DNA of 64,000 nucleotides, taken from assembly GCF_026151205.1 (NCBI RefSeq), contig NC_087077.1, positions 6,100,483-6,164,482 of the forward strand, in the 5' to 3' direction. The DNA is from Bolinopsis microptera (taxonomy: Eukaryota > Ctenophora > Tentaculata > Lobata > Bolinopsidae). Below the pieces are notes generated by a model. It ran no database searches and was not told the origin of the DNA. It saw nothing but the letters and a program-made list of their open reading frames with translations. Positions 9,817-22,207 of this stretch are shown here, in pieces. How positions within the stretch are numbered: the stretch's first letter is position 1; the number at the start of each line of letters is the position of its first letter. The position numbers were made by a program, and so were the translations under genes.

Positions 9817-11527
9817 CTAGACTAAAGATAATCTATTCCTCGTCGCGGGCACTGGACTGGGGCTGTGACCACGCAGAACAACTCCTTCATTGTTGATTCT
9901 AGATATCCCTGAAGATATCAAGGAGGGTGATGTAGGATCAATGATTTTGAGGCTGGCACCACATTCCTGACGAAGTCTTGAGGTGCACTTAGATGACACA
10001 GATGGGCTGCATCTTGGTGACACTGAAGGACTTCTTACCCTATTGCAAATCTTCAAACTTGTAGGTGATCTATTGGATCTTATTCTTGCCACACTGACTG
10101 TGGGGTTATTTACAGGTCTAATCGTGTTGTTATAAACAATCGTAGAATCATGGTTATCTTCTGAATAACAGCATTTGAAAACATCACACATTAAAAATCG
10201 TTTCATTACGAAGTTTCGAAATCGTCTGTTTGTGATACCCAGAATTATGGAGTTACATGAAGCGTTTATGATATATAAATGCCCATTGATAATTTCGAGG
10301 GAGACAGGAGAAGTTTTGCCAATGGGCGGGAGAAGTATTCTGAGCATGTTAGGGAGGGATGTAACTACAAATGTCCCGCAAATGGCAAATACTGTGAAAA
10401 ACGCTCGTCTGTAGGACGAATTTGCGTGCCTTCTCGAGAGTTTTACAGCATAGTAAAACATGCAAAGGTTGGAGAGGATCGTCATGATAAATGGTATGAT
10501 CACAAGCAAGAACGTCATAAACATGACCCAACGTTTAACTTCAGGATCATCATGATAAATGATCAGACTAACGCATGTGGACAGCAGAGGGTCAAACTTC
10601 GCGCCAACATTGTATACAAAACTGAGGACAAGTATAGACAGAGGTAGGACCCAGGTGAGTGTAGTGAGAACGTACGCGTGGCAAGTGGTGAAGGTTGCAG
10701 CTCTTAGTGCCTGTCTTATAGTAAAGATACGGTGACAGGAAACCGAACATATGAGGAGGATCTCTGTAGCTGCAAAGGGGTGTCGTAGGTACGCAACTAT
10801 TCCACACACGGCTTTACCTGCGATTTGAGCAGTTGTTACTGAATGTTAATAGGGAGTATGGGTATTTAATTTCACCGAAGTAAATTTGGAATTGTTTAGA
10901 TATAGTAAAATACTTAGATTTTACAAATTCAATTTTCGTGCTAACCAATTTTGCAACTAGCTCATGATAGTGTCCAGAATAATATCATCCTAATTATTTT
11001 GTTCTGTGACATATAATAATACCTAGACACCACTGATTAGTGCACGAGTTCGAAACACAAATAGTCAGTGTGGTAGAAAGGGTCCAGGCTATGTCGACTA
11101 CAGCAATGTTCCTAAGAAAAATCAGCGAGACTTTGTCTAGGTTTATCGCGTTGAACTTTATTGAAGCGTAGAGAATGATAGAATTTCCAAACGTTCCTGA
11201 GTGTTTGTATCGAACTTCAAGTGACACAAAAATGATCATATCAGTACAATAGAGCGATTTTATTTATCAGCTTCTTAAATTTTATGAGATGATTTAATCA
11301 AAGTTTGGTGAAATTTATATTTGCTGATAGAGAAACAACAAATTCTTTAACAACTTTCTTGAGCGAAAGATAATGAATCACGCATTTTGATCACAAATCT
11401 TACCCAGGAATAGCATAACAAAGTCATACACAGTAAGAAGTACAAATGCTACCAATCCTACTGTGTTAAGAAGATCCTGATTTCCTTCTACTTCAGTGAC
11501 GTTCGTAGGAATGACCGAGTTGTTCAT
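9817..11527 (-). CDS. Class A (rhodopsin-type) G protein-coupled receptor, three exons
   Basis: Exons 11527-11404, 11196-11023 and 10817-9817 join in phase (GT-AG introns, all phase 1) into 432 codons. The N-terminus has N-glycosylation sequons (NNS, NVT) and no clear signal peptide. TM1 ends in FLGTFGNSIILYA (N1.50). TM2 has IAVVDIAW (D2.50). The first extracellular loop has WCLGKAVC with the disulfide Cys. TM3 ends in SVSCHRIF where most class A receptors have DRY. TM4 to TM6 follow, and TM7 reads NASCNSIILGI in place of NPxxY. The cytoplasmic tail of about 120 residues is Ser/Pro/Arg rich with Cys pairs near FLMCDVFKCC that could be palmitoylated. The receptor is probably an orphan of an invertebrate-specific group; the ligand cannot be read from the sequence. 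Confidence 0.88.
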
Positions 11528-14500
11528 TATGCGCTACAATGAGCAAGGTCATTAGAACTTTAAGTTTAAACTATAGAAATCACTATAATTTATTCAATAT
11601 AGTAATAGTATATATACATCGCGCGTGCGATATAGGGCAAAATGACTGACTATAATAGAACATAAATATAATAAATTAATAAAGTAACCCACGAAAAACT
11701 GGACATTATCAAACAATGTTTGATCTCATTGTTTCATGTACATATTTCAATGTAAACGATCAGGATATAGGCACTTGCTGCATAGTGTGAGTTTTTGATT
11801 TTTCAACTGTAAGCATATACGACTAAAGTTTTAAAGGAGAGTTTGAAACGGAGAAAACGTGAGAGTATAACGTAAAATTCGCAAAAACATAACTTTACTG
11901 GCGGTGTCAAAACAGGGTAAGTTTCTATTCGGTACACAATATATTTACAAGTACAAACCCGGTCTATTAATATAAAAAACTACTTCAGCTTACAGGTTAT
12001 CCCACAAAAGGAGTAGACTTAGGCTACAATAGTAACCCAGAGAGCTGGAGATCGCAGTCTGATCGTGGATATTGAATATGAGAGTAAAAGATCAAATTGA
12101 TAACATAAATTTTAGTGGTAGTTTCAAAACAAAAATCTGGGCAAAATATCTTTTGGGAACACAATAGAATTACACGTAAAATTTTGGCCTAAAATTTCAA
12201 GGTTTATCAACTGAAATAGTGAGCAATTTATATAAAAATGGTAAACACAAAACAGTGATACTGCTGTAGCCGCCGTGTATCAATCATCATAATGTTAAAT
12301 TAGTACATGTGCCAACTGTTGTGCCTTGTATAGTTCATTAATAATATAACTATTAGTAAATTAGCTTTAACTTTCAAGCCGCAAAATTTGTGTGTTTGTA
12401 TAGTTTGTAGCGTGTTTGTTTGTTTAACGTCAGTTTAAGATGCTACACAGTACACTTAGCTACACGTTGCTAGATTGTATCTGATCGTTCTCGCAGGCTA
12501 TAAGTATATATGTCATATAGCCCGGCGAGCTGAAACATGCTCGCGGACTGTATCATCAGCGGTCTGAGAAATATCGGGCCCTTTTACTAGCGGGCTGCAC
12601 GGGCCCGCTGTAGCAAAAAGAGCCCGCTGGTGGATATACTAATTGATCTTCCGATTCGAATTCAAAACTCGGCGTCAATCTGCTAGCGGATTCATTGGAA
12701 CCAACTAGCAAATGTAATCATTATTATTACGCCATTAGGGCACCATCGGTTACCATCGGGTACACATTTCACAAGGGGAGTTTTAGAAGTCCCATCAATC
12801 GAATGGGGTCATTCAGCGACTGCAAGTGTGTCAGTCGATCGCTTCCTTTGTGACCAATTCAGACAGTCTAGAATGATGCTAAAGATGAATGGAAAAAGTC
12901 TGTTGGCGGTAGAGACTAGAGATACTCGATATTTTAGGCTTAGCGAACTAGCCCGAAGCTGACCCAAGAAAGATCACAGCAGATTTGCAAACGTGACAAA
13001 AGGATGAAGGCGATATTGTAAACCATCGTTTTAATATGAATGGTTTATAATACACCATCAAGGATACAAGTTTCGGTCGTGCTTACAGTTTTATTGTGCC
13101 AGAAATTAGAAGTTCATTGAAAGCATGCAACTAAATAGCCATCGATGTAGAGATTCATTAGTACCATGTATTCTTTATCATGCAACGAAATAAATCATTG
13201 TTGTCTAAAGTTCAAGTTTAGGCGTTGAATCAAGCATGGTAAATCGGAGTCTTACTGTACTATGAATTGGAAAGGACGCTGTTCACTTAAAAAATTTCTC
13301 GGTAAGTTGCAGTATTCCCCCTCTATAACGTGGGGTTTTCTTTTGGTAAGAATCAAATTTGCAATTGTCACACATCACGCATATGGTAAATTTGTGAGAC
13401 ATCTAATTATAACAATCTATGGCTTGACCGCGATGAATAGGCATCAAAGAATAAGCCTAGCCCTACCATGATTATATTACAATTATTTGTAAAAAACTAT
13501 TTTTTGGTCCAAACTCCAAAAATAGCCCAAAAAATAAGCCATCTCCAAAAATAAGCCATCTTTTACCTTTCTCTCAGGAGAAGGAAACTAGCGCTATATT
13601 GTTTTCTGGAGAATGTTCACCCCTGTTCTCACTTCTCAGGATAAGAAAACTGGTGCTCCAGTATTTTCAGAAGAAAGGAAGTGGTGCCTTCAGCAGAAAC
13701 ATTATCGGTTTTATCGGTTTTATCTAGACAAAACCAGAATCGTTATCTGTTTATCTAGATAAAAGATTTCATACCGATAATGAATAGCCTAGTCGTTTAC
13801 TTTGTAACGCTTAAGATCATTTAACTACAAATATAAAATAACATAATCGTAATGCTCAAATTTTGATTGACAAAATGTTTGTTTGACGTAAAATTTATGT
13901 GCTATTGATATATGTGCGAAAATTTGGGCAAGAGGGTCGCCCAATTTTTTGTTGCCCAAATCTCTGGGAACTAAGGTATACAAATCTTCGTGCAGAATTA
14001 TTTTATTTAAGTCGGTAAATAAGTTGTAGGTTTGAACCTTATTGACGAACTGTTACTGAGTTTATGATGAAATATCAAGCCTGATAATACCTAGATAATT
14101 GCTAAACAATTATCTGTTGATTATGAAGTAGAACTAGATAATGAAAACCCTAGTTTGCGTGCATGCGTGTTCTTTTTTGAAAGTCTTTACAAAATCAATT
14201 CAGCGGTATTGATTATATTCTTTAAACTTACTAGTATAACTATATAAAGGTAGTAAAATTGGAGGCGATATGTCATCATGCTGTACTCGGCCCTATTCTC
14301 TATATTATTATTTAAGGCTAATTTTTTAAATTTTTGGTGTGAACGTCCTAGATGCATTGATATAAAAGCGCCAGGACTCTTTTAAGTTCATTTTGAGTGA
14401 TTTCATTTTGTAGTGTAAAGTGCTTGCTCCGATCCCATGAGTAAATTCACCCTCAGAAGTCAAGTGATGGTATTTTTCGAAAGTTTGGATAAGCTAACAT

Positions 14501-15360
14501 TTGACGAACAATTTTAAATTATTGGTGCACCCTGCTGTATGATATGGAGAAAGTCTTTAAAATTATTTAACATTTAATCAGGATTTTACTGCACTACAAA
14601 CGGCCTGCAAGAGTGAACTTAAAAAACAAACATGCCCTACATTGTTACAGTCAGCACTCAGCAATGTATGGTATACAATTACAAGTATACAGATTACAGT
14701 AGTACCTTGCGACGCTGGTACAGTAACTTTAATTTTTAGGGTTTCTTTGGAACTGTCTTTGCGTTATATTTCTATTAATTGATTCCCACGAAGGCTGGAT
14801 GAGATTTGCTTCTGTTTTAGCTTCAGTTACCTATCAAGTCAACAAGGCTGGACTAAACTATATTGTATTGTCATCGGGCATTAACCTAACTGCTAGAAGT
14901 TTAAATAGTGTTAGCTATATATTATGGAAACTACATATTATATAACTATAATATTTATATACTACTACTACTACTTGTGTTGAGTATAAAAACATTAAAC
15001 ACGCCCAATATAAAATGCTGAAATGAAAAAAGCTGCAATTTTGTTTGACTCACTTAAAGTTAAATGCATCATAAGTCCTACTCCCCTTCAATAGTCGTTA
15101 ATCAAAATAATGATCATGTAAGTGGTCGCTAAATGATAATTAATTCTTGGAACATTAATGACTTCAACTGTTATGAACTTTTCAATCCGGTCCAGTAGTT
15201 GGATTTTTTTCAAAAAGACTTAATCATGTAGTCATTGACTTTTTCTTTTCAGGTTAAATGTAATGTCGAATACGATCCAAATTTCTACAACTAGCAAGTA
15301 TATGTTTCACACAAATAGTCATGTTTACCTGGAATAAGGAATGGACACTATATAAGACCT
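11528..15360. other. Gene-poor AT-rich region
   Basis: No supported gene. Contents seen: a GC-rich patch at 12515-12625 with repeated GGGCCC/CCCGCTG motifs; a possible mini-element at 13703-13783; (ACT)n simple sequence near 14960; repeated AATAGCC/AATAAGCC motifs at 13515-13560. Several short ORFs have no recognisable composition or splice support. This could contain regulatory DNA of the GPCR gene. Confidence 0.5.
13703..13783. mobile_element. Very short palindromic MITE-like sequence
   Basis: Left end ATTATCGGTTTTAT...TTTTATCTAGA. The right end read on the other strand is ATTATCGGTATGAAATC followed by TTTTATCTAGAT. At 80 bp it can only be a non-autonomous relic or a chance hairpin. Confidence 0.4.
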
Positions 15361-16158
15361 GTGATGGTGGGTAACACTACTATAGGTCTATCCAAATCTG
15401 CCAAATTCCTAGGAGTGACCCTCGACAGCAAGCTCAATTTCAATGAACATATCACCAATACCACCAAAAAGCTACGGCATCCCTTATACAATGTTAGAAG
15501 AGCAGTCGGCCCCACTTGGGGCATGAGCCCTAAAACATGCAAATGGATGTACACCGCTGTCATCAGACCTATTCTATCATACTGCTGTAGTGTATGGATT
15601 CGGGCAACCCAAACAGACACCAACGCGAGGAAGTTTAAACGAGTTCAGGCATTGGCATTGAGAATGATGTCTGGCGCCATGCCTAGTACTCCCTTCATCG
15701 CACTGAACCACCTCACTAACACTCCAGATATCATACTTTTCCTGAGAGGTGAAGCAGCAAAGGGCACAGCCATGCTTCAAGCCTATGGTAGCCCAACCTC
15801 CGAAACTATCGTCCCCAGAAAAGGTACCATCACAACTCACACCACTATCAACAAACAATTCATGGTAGACCTCAACATACCACCCAAAGCAGTGAGAGAC
15901 CTATCTATACCAACCTTGATGCTTGAACGACGCTTCATGGTCACCACTCCTGGAGCTGACAACATTGAATATAGAGGCTCACTCCAAAACACCATCGACA
16001 ACAACCCCAGTGAAACCATCACCTGCTACGTCCAAGACATCATCTTGGCAGAACTGCTGGATTGCACTCGGTCGCTCAAGAAAGGGAAGGCAGTGTCAGA
16101 TTTAGAAAACTTAATCCCGAACGACTTTCTTAAACTCTCTGGAAGGAATGTGCAATGA
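15361..16158 (+). pseudogene. LINE reverse transcriptase C-terminal relic
   Basis: An open frame of 265 codons contains AKFLGVTLDSKLNFNEHI, then YTAVIRPILSYCCSVWI and RVQALALRMMSGAMPSTPF. This is the RT thumb and connection region of I/R1/Jockey-type LINEs, which is followed in such elements by RNase H. The catalytic palm is missing, so the fragment is inactive. Frame preservation over 0.8 kb suggests a fairly recent, 5'-truncated insertion. It abuts a piece of a different LINE family at 16158. Confidence 0.8.
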
Positions 16159-16252
16159 TTCCCCACGGGATCCCTAAAACTTGCCCAGATAAAACTTAGA
16201 CAAAAAGGACTCCGGAGTTACTTCTCTCTGAAGAGCATGCTTGACCTTCGGT
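16158..16252 (+). pseudogene. Fragment of the LINE family seen at 1-1010 and 19798
   Basis: One frame reads PTGSLKLAQIKLRQKGLRSY followed by FSLKSMLDLR and a stop, matching SGSLKLTQQKLRQKALRSYF in the copy at 19837 onward and SLKLAQVKLMQKAIRSYF in the left-edge copy. Only about 95 bases remain. 16253-16381 shows nothing. Confidence 0.75.
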
Positions 16253-16381
16253 AACTCCCTGATGCAAAGATACACATGACGTTTTTCATAGGAAGCCAAA
16301 TTTAACACCCGTACGAAAGAACAGTTGTTAAACAAATCGAACAACAATCAGCGTGTCGAAAAGCTTAAGTTACAAATCGAT

Positions 16382-17706
16382 TAAGGCTGAGTGAAGAAGA
16401 AATAAGCAGTTACATCACTGATTGTTGTCTTCTTTTTGTTGTTGGATAAAACGAGTTACATAACGAGTTTGACGAGTTATGTAACTCATGTTATCACACG
16501 ACAAGCAGTGATGTAAATATTTTTTCCGATGATCTACGAAATGATGCTAGTAAACGCAGCATTTACATTGAAAAATAATGACCGATAATATTACTACATA
16601 TAATATTCCAGAGTCTAACTTTCTAGAGGACCCATCCTTATCTTGTTTTGATAAGAAACTATATTACTGCAGTGAGAACTTGGTTTAATCAAATGTGCTT
16701 TGGTTATAATCATTTGGCTGTGGATTTACTGCGCTTGCATTGATAACCGTTTTTTCGTGATAAATGCTGATGTGACATCCTAAAGCTTGCAGTTTATTTT
16801 AGTTTATTTAGTTTATTTAGTTACCATGAATGAAATTAATCTGCTTTTCTGTATAGTTCATTGCTTCGTTAGATATCATACCTAGGTTAGTCCTAATTAC
16901 AACATTCATTCGGCATTAAACATTTTTTAAGATCAGGAGCTATCACACCCCTATTTACCTGTTAATCACATCCTAAATGTAGGACCCATGCAATAACCTA
17001 GTTATCACATGGGTAGTTACTAGTTATCACATGGGTAAGTTACATTATATCTATAATTTAATTTAATTTTAATCCTTATATTAGCGTAAACAAGAGTAAG
17101 AGAAAAACTTTTACATTACGGACATTACGAACAACTTTTACATTACGGACGTCGGACATTACATAATGGACATTTATACAATGATCATGGGAGAATACGA
17201 TTTATTGCCCGACAAAATTGTAGATGCTTCCAATCGTATACAACTTCTTGTGACTGTAGCTGAAGTGGAAAATTTCATGAGGCCGCGGTTTTCGTAAAAT
17301 TCTGAGTTTTAGTGTGTGAAATCCAGCCTCAAAGGTTTTAGAAATATACACGTAAAAAATGACCAAAAATGGCTGATTTCGGGTTTAAAATGCCTATATT
17401 TATAATATATAACTTCAAAAGTATCCGTAATTTTGAAATTATTTGTACAGGTTCGTAATTAGCTCGGTAAGACGAAACTTTTAGCACCAGATGTATACTA
17501 ACTTACTAACTACCTATGGCTATACTTTATCTTAAACAATTTTCTAGCTCGAAATTCTAAAAACTTTAATGCCAGATTTTACACCTTAAAACTCGGAATT
17601 TCAAAAAATACAGCTTTTTTCATGGCTACACTCACAAGAAGTTGTGTACGATTGGAAATATTTAAAATTTTGTTGCTAAAATCGTATTTCTTCTTCGCTC
17701 AGCCTT
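16382..17706. mobile_element. Foldback or MITE-like element, distant relative of the 5779 element
   Basis: The outer ends match as inverted repeats: AAGGCTGAGTGAAGAAGAAA at the left, and the right end read on the other strand gives AAGGCTGAGCGAAGAAGAAA. Subterminal blocks CCAATCGTAYACAACTTCTT are also inverted (17228 and 17640). Between 17300 and 17500 the order CAGCCTCAAA, AAAAATGACCAAAAATGGC, TTTAAAATGCC, ACAGGTTCGTAAT, AAGACGAA mirrors 6215-6370 of the TTAA-flanked element. A hairpin GAGTTACATAAC/GTTATGTAACTC lies at 16453-16488, and short direct repeats TTTTACATTACGGAC at 17110-17150. No ORF. Confidence 0.6.
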
Positions 17707-18470
17707 GATCGGCTTCATATTACTATTTGTAACTTGGGCATTTAATATCTATTACTCAGTCGAATCATCCTTTGAAGAGGTTAGAGGTACTACAGCGACA
17801 GACTAGACCAAATTGAAAAAAGGCTTTAAAAATTAGTCGCTCGCTTTTCCCAATATTTCACGATGCGTAGAACCTCAGCTCATTACAATTACATTTTGAA
17901 GATCATAGCGGGCGATCGATATCATTCTCGGTATCATTTGGGAATCGTTATACTTATTCAAGTTAATTCTAGATCATGTTTTGGAATACGAAAAAAACTA
18001 AATAGATATTAATCGAATTTGTTGCTCAATTTTTGAAATAATGTCACAAAATGTAAATCAATCAGATCAGTTGTCAAATAATACTTGCTTAAAATTATGG
18101 AAATGACGGAACAAACGAAAATTATAACTTATTATTCGGTTGGATATTCAATCATCTTCAACAGGGCTAATACTGATAGTGATATAGTGTTGAGTTATTA
18201 ATTGCCGAATTGGTGACAACCAGCTTGCAGGGTTAGTGACGTGTCACGTGATGACAGCTCGCCCTGTCTCCAACTACGTAATAAACGGTTCAGATCGAAT
18301 AGAGTCAAGCTTCAGAAAATAATTTGACTGAAAACAGCCTGTCTTACATTTATACAGGGTGGCCCACAAGTAACTGTCTAGTCACTAGTGTCTACCCACC
18401 ACCCTAGGCCTAACGTAATTCGTGTCAGAATTTCACAGCTAATGCGAGGGGGAGTAGAGAGGGTTTTCAA
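17707..18470. other. Intergenic, no feature recognised
   Basis: AT-rich, no supported ORF or repeat family apart from the flanks. The telomere-like composite repeat begins near 18600. Confidence 0.4.
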
Positions 18471-19087
18471 ATGATAAAGGTTGATTATCGGGGACGGGGG
18501 CTATTTATCAGTGCTGACAAGCATGACTATTTACCCTCTATACTATCAACTATTGTCATACGTTGTAGACCTGCGCACGAGTACGCGGCTGTATCGTGGA
18601 TTTCGCCCGAGCGTGTTAAATCACTCTACAGTCGATCTTCTAGATTGTTCTAAAAAGGCCCCCGATGGTTGTAACCAACTTCAATCGATGTATTTTCGGA
18701 CGCTGATTCCGAATTACATAGGGTTAAAATGCTCTCCTGACGAGATATTGGCGAAAAACTGTATCGATCACGTGATATGACCGTATAAGGGGCTGCACGA
18801 CTCCCTGGGCCCCTAATAATGGGGGGGGGGGGCCTGGAAGTCGGCCTCCCGTATAAGGAAGTTAGTCTAATTTCCGAATGATGATTAATCACTTTACACT
18901 CGACTGTCACGTGACTTTTTAAACCCATTCTCTAGCTGGTTCTGAACGACTTTTCAAAACCCTAACCCTCTAATTTGATCCCAACCCTAACCCTAACCCA
19001 ATCCTTAACAAAAATGGGGGTTGATTCGGAATCAGCGTCCGAAAATACATCGATTGAAGTTAATTGGTTGCAACCATCAGGGTTGTA

Positions 19088-19135
19088 GCGCTATGCACTA
19101 CTGGGCCGCGCCGCGCATCTTCTCGCGACCATGTA
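19088..19135. repeat. Short dispersed GC-rich repeat, copy 1 of 3
   Basis: The block GCGCTATGCACTACTGGG...CGCGCGCAT followed by TCTCGCGACC recurs at 21958-22015 and, inverted, at 48740-48800. It stands out by high CpG in an AT-rich background. The adjacent 19180-19300 holds imperfect GAATGCTATTGC repeats. Confidence 0.6.
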
Positions 19136-19797
19136 TGCAGATCAGCGAGTTGATTGAGGATGTCAACCCATCGAGATCGTTGCTCTGCGAAGCAGAGCAT
19201 GAACGATCGACGACGATGCGAAGCAAGAATGCTATTACGAATACTATTGCTACATGCTATTGCGAATGCTATTGCAAAGCAAGAATGCTATTGCTAGTTC
19301 GCGTGGCGCGTCGAAGCGGCGAAGTCCTTCAAATCGGCGAGATGCGAAGGATTGACATCGTGAATCAACCATCGGGGCCGGGCCCCTTTTAGAAAAATCT
19401 CGAAGATCGACTGTAGAGTGATTTAGCACGCTCGCTAATTTCTTGTTAGGGTTAGGGTTTTAGCATATGTTTTTGTTAAGGATTGGGTTAGGGTTAGGAT
19501 TGGGATCAGATTAGGGTTTCGAAAATTCGTTCAGAACCAGCTTGAGAACGGGTTTGGGGTTAAAAAAGTTACTAGTTACGTGACAGTCGAGTGTAGAGTG
19601 CGAGCGTACTAAATCACTCTACAGTCGATCGTCGAGATTGTTCTAAAAGGGCCCCCGACAGTTGAAACCAACTTCAATCGATGTATTTTCGGACGCTGAT
19701 TCCGAATCACCCCCATGACATATAGAGTTAAAATGCTCCCCTGACGAGATATAGGCGAAAAACTGTCTCGATCACGTGATATGACCGTATAAGCTTT

Positions 19798-21463
19798 GTC
19801 CACCAGCTTTCACATGATCTCAACAACATCGAAGGAGTGAAAGTCCCTGTCCTAAATGATACAGATATAACTCATCTGCTATGGGCAGACGACCTTGTCC
19901 TTCTAGCCCTCAACAAACACAGTCTTCAACAAATGCTTGATGTCCTAAACAATTACTGCTCAGAATGGGGCCTGACAGTAAACATTGGAAAAACTTCAGT
20001 CCTTGTGTTTAACCCAACAGGAAGGCATCTGAAGGAAAGTCATGAGTTCAAACTGGGAGAACAACAGATCCCCTCCGGGAGAGAGTACTGTTACCTTGGC
20101 ATTACATTTACTCTGAGCGGATCACTTAAGCTAACACAACAAAAGCTGAGGCAAAAAGCATTAAGAAGTTATTTCTCTTTGAAAAGCTACATTGATACCC
20201 GCCACATCAGGAAATCTATACTGTTCAAGCTATATGATACACTTATTGTACCTGTGGTGTCGTATGGTTGCCAAGTGTGGCTGCCAAGCACAGCTCTGTT
20301 CCGCAACTTCCCCACAAACACGAGCATCACACCAGAAACAGGAAACGTGTGTACACTCATTGCCAGGGACCCTCTAGAGAACTTTCATCTGTCTCTTTTG
20401 AAATGGACCTTAGGGGTGAGGAAGTCAACATCCAATGCTGCGATATGGGGTGACACAGGCAGGCATCCACTAGGCATCACGCTATCAAAGCAAGTGTTTA
20501 ACTACAAAGAAAGACTTGAACAAATGGTTGTAGACGGTCGTGACTGCTTTGCAAGACACGCTTTCGAAGAGCAGGCGACCCTAAACCTGAGCTGGTTCTC
20601 CACTCTCGAGCAGATGCAAGAAACCATCGAGGCATCAGAGAGAAACCAAGGATTAAGACCAAGCCAGATTAGAAAGAGTTTGCAAAAGTGGTTTATAAAC
20701 TCATGGGAACAAGAAAGGACATCTAACAGAAAACTATCATTCTACAACTTAGTGAAGAGAAAGTTTGCTCAAGAGACGTATCTAGCCCTTGATCTTAAAC
20801 CTAACTGCTCAAAGAAGATCGCGCAATTCAGAAGCAGCTCCCACCGCTTTAACGTTGAAACTGGTCGCTACGGCAAAAAGCGGTTTAACATAAAACATCG
20901 GGCCTGCAGACATTGCTGCTCAAATGACGATGACTTGTTAGATCTTCTCTATGAGCTACCAGGGGCCTATCCAGTGATAGAAGATGAGCATCACATCCTC
21001 TACGAATGCCCCCTATACGAAGACCTACGCAAAAACCTGCATCAACGAACGAGGGACCTGTTAGTAATGAGAGAAGAACCGGGAGAAATCTTCGACGACT
21101 CAACAACTATTAGAGACATTGGACGGTTTTTAAATAAGGTCGATGAACGGAGGTTCCCGAAGAAAATTAATGAATGAATGTCGTGTTTTGTATATTTTGA
21201 TAAGTGTGTGGACATTGTATGATACTTTCTTTGTCATTGTTGAGTGCTCTTGGCTGAGTTTTTTCTGCATACGACTGTGCTATCTGTGCTTTATTCTTTT
21301 ACATGGCTATCTACTTTTACCACCTTGTTTGGTTATTTGTTACTTTGGGGTAGTTTTGAATATTAAACCTTCTATTCCTATATTGGTCAGACACGGCATC
21401 TGCCGTTTGACCCAATTTTGTTTAATTCCTGTTTAATTCCTGTTTAATTCCTGTTTAAGGAAG
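19798..21463 (+). mobile_element. 5'-truncated LINE inserted in the TTAGGG-type repeat
   Basis: The insertion separates ...ACCGTATAAG from GAAGTTAGTCTAATTT, a junction that is continuous in the other copy near 18843-18875, so its borders are well defined. It starts inside RT (QLSHDLNNIEGV), has one open frame to 21177, and ends in a 3' tail of TGTTTAATTCC repeated three to four times (21418-21460). 5' truncation with a repeated 3' tail is usual for RTE/CR1-type LINEs. Confidence 0.8.
19807..21177 (+). pseudogene. LINE ORF2 C-terminal half (RT palm to zinc knuckle)
   Basis: The frame opens at the truncation point without its own start; the first ATG is 19837. It carries ITHLLWADDLVLLAL (catalytic ADD), GLTVNIGKTSVLVF, CYLGITFTLSGSLKL, SYGCQVWLPS, and a C-terminal CRHCC...DEHHILYECP knuckle. 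About 450 residues remain, with endonuclease and N-terminal RT lost. The frame is unbroken, so this is a recent insertion by family standards. It is the best copy of the family at 1-1010 and 16158-16252. Confidence 0.85.
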
Positions 21464-22053
21464 TTAGTCTAATTTCTCGTTAGGGTTAGGGTTTCAGTAT
21501 ATGCTTTTGTTAAGGATTGGGTTAGGGTTAGGGTTGGGATCAGATAAGAGGGTTAGGGTTTCGAATAGTCGTTCAGGACCAGCTAGAGAACGGGTTGAAA
21601 AAGTCACGTGACAGTCGAGTGTAGAGTGATTAATTATCATCCTGTTGAGTGATTAATCATCATCCTAGTTTATCGAAATTTTTATGATAATAAAGTTATA
21701 TTGAATTCTATAATTATAAAGCCAAAGGCGCAGTTTATTGTTTATATCTCCGCCAAAAGCACACTCCCCAAATTGCGCGCATTGCTGTAACTTCTTTCAA
21801 ACTTCATGAATCGAGGAAAATTATTTTGAAATGTATTCAGAGTCAATATATGCACTTATACAAATCACTTGGAATACTTTTGAAAGAAAAGATGTGACAT
21901 TTTAACATTATAGTTATACTTATATTAACGGGTGATACTCGTAAAATATGTGTTCCTTGTAGCGCGATGCACTACTGGGTCGCGCGCGCGCATCCAATAA
22001 TGTTTCTCGCAACCACCGATATACTCTCTAACTGTGATCACGTTTTTTTTTCA

Positions 22054-22207
22054 AGGGGTCGTTCACATATTGCGTAATCAGCTGGGGGGTTTCTGAATGA
22101 TTACGCTTGTGTAATTTTGACACAATAGCTATTGGCTATGTGTAAAACTGATTACGGAGGGGTAAAAATGTTTCAAAAATGACTACGTAATATGTTAACC
22201 ACCCCTA
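22054..22207. mobile_element. MITE with 27-bp inverted ends (GGGGTCGTTCACAT family)
   Basis: Left end AGGGGTCGTTCACATATTGC and right end, complement, AGGGGTGGTTAACATATTAC. Related solo ends lie at 22401-22428 (complement AGGGGGTGTTCACAGATTAC), 47402 (AGGGATCGTTCACACATGAT) and 61997-62014 (complement AAGGGGTCGTTCACATATCA). No coding capacity; superfamily not determined. Confidence 0.7.

Larger units (their letters stand above)
18600..21660. repeat. Composite dispersed repeat with TTAGGG-type tracts
   Basis: Two modules recur. Module A (CTCTACAGTCGATC to ATATGACCGTATAAG) occurs directly at about 18618-18790 and 19612-19797, with inverted pieces at 19018-19085 and 19365-19430. Module B carries GTTAGGGTTAGGGTT, TTGTTAAGGATTGGG and GTGACAGTCGAGTGTAGAG; it occurs inverted at 18870-19012 and directly at 19440-19600 and 21478-21640. 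The copies show an A-to-B order interrupted by insertions: the LINE at 19798 and a G-rich 64-base piece at 18790-18853 flanked by CCGTATAAGG on both sides. The TTAGGG tracts are degenerate and part of a mobile repeat, not a chromosome end. Confidence 0.7.

Noticed and set aside
10175-10647. Plus-strand ORFs opposite the GPCR
   Set aside because: They are antisense shadows of a well-supported spliced receptor gene.
12515-12625. CpG-island-like promoter
   Set aside because: Only about 110 bases, built from repeated CCCGC/GGGCC motifs, no gene next to it on either strand.
18953-19530. True telomere or chromosome end
   Set aside because: The TTAGGG tracts are short, degenerate, in both orientations, and embedded in a repeat unit that recurs at 21.5 kb.
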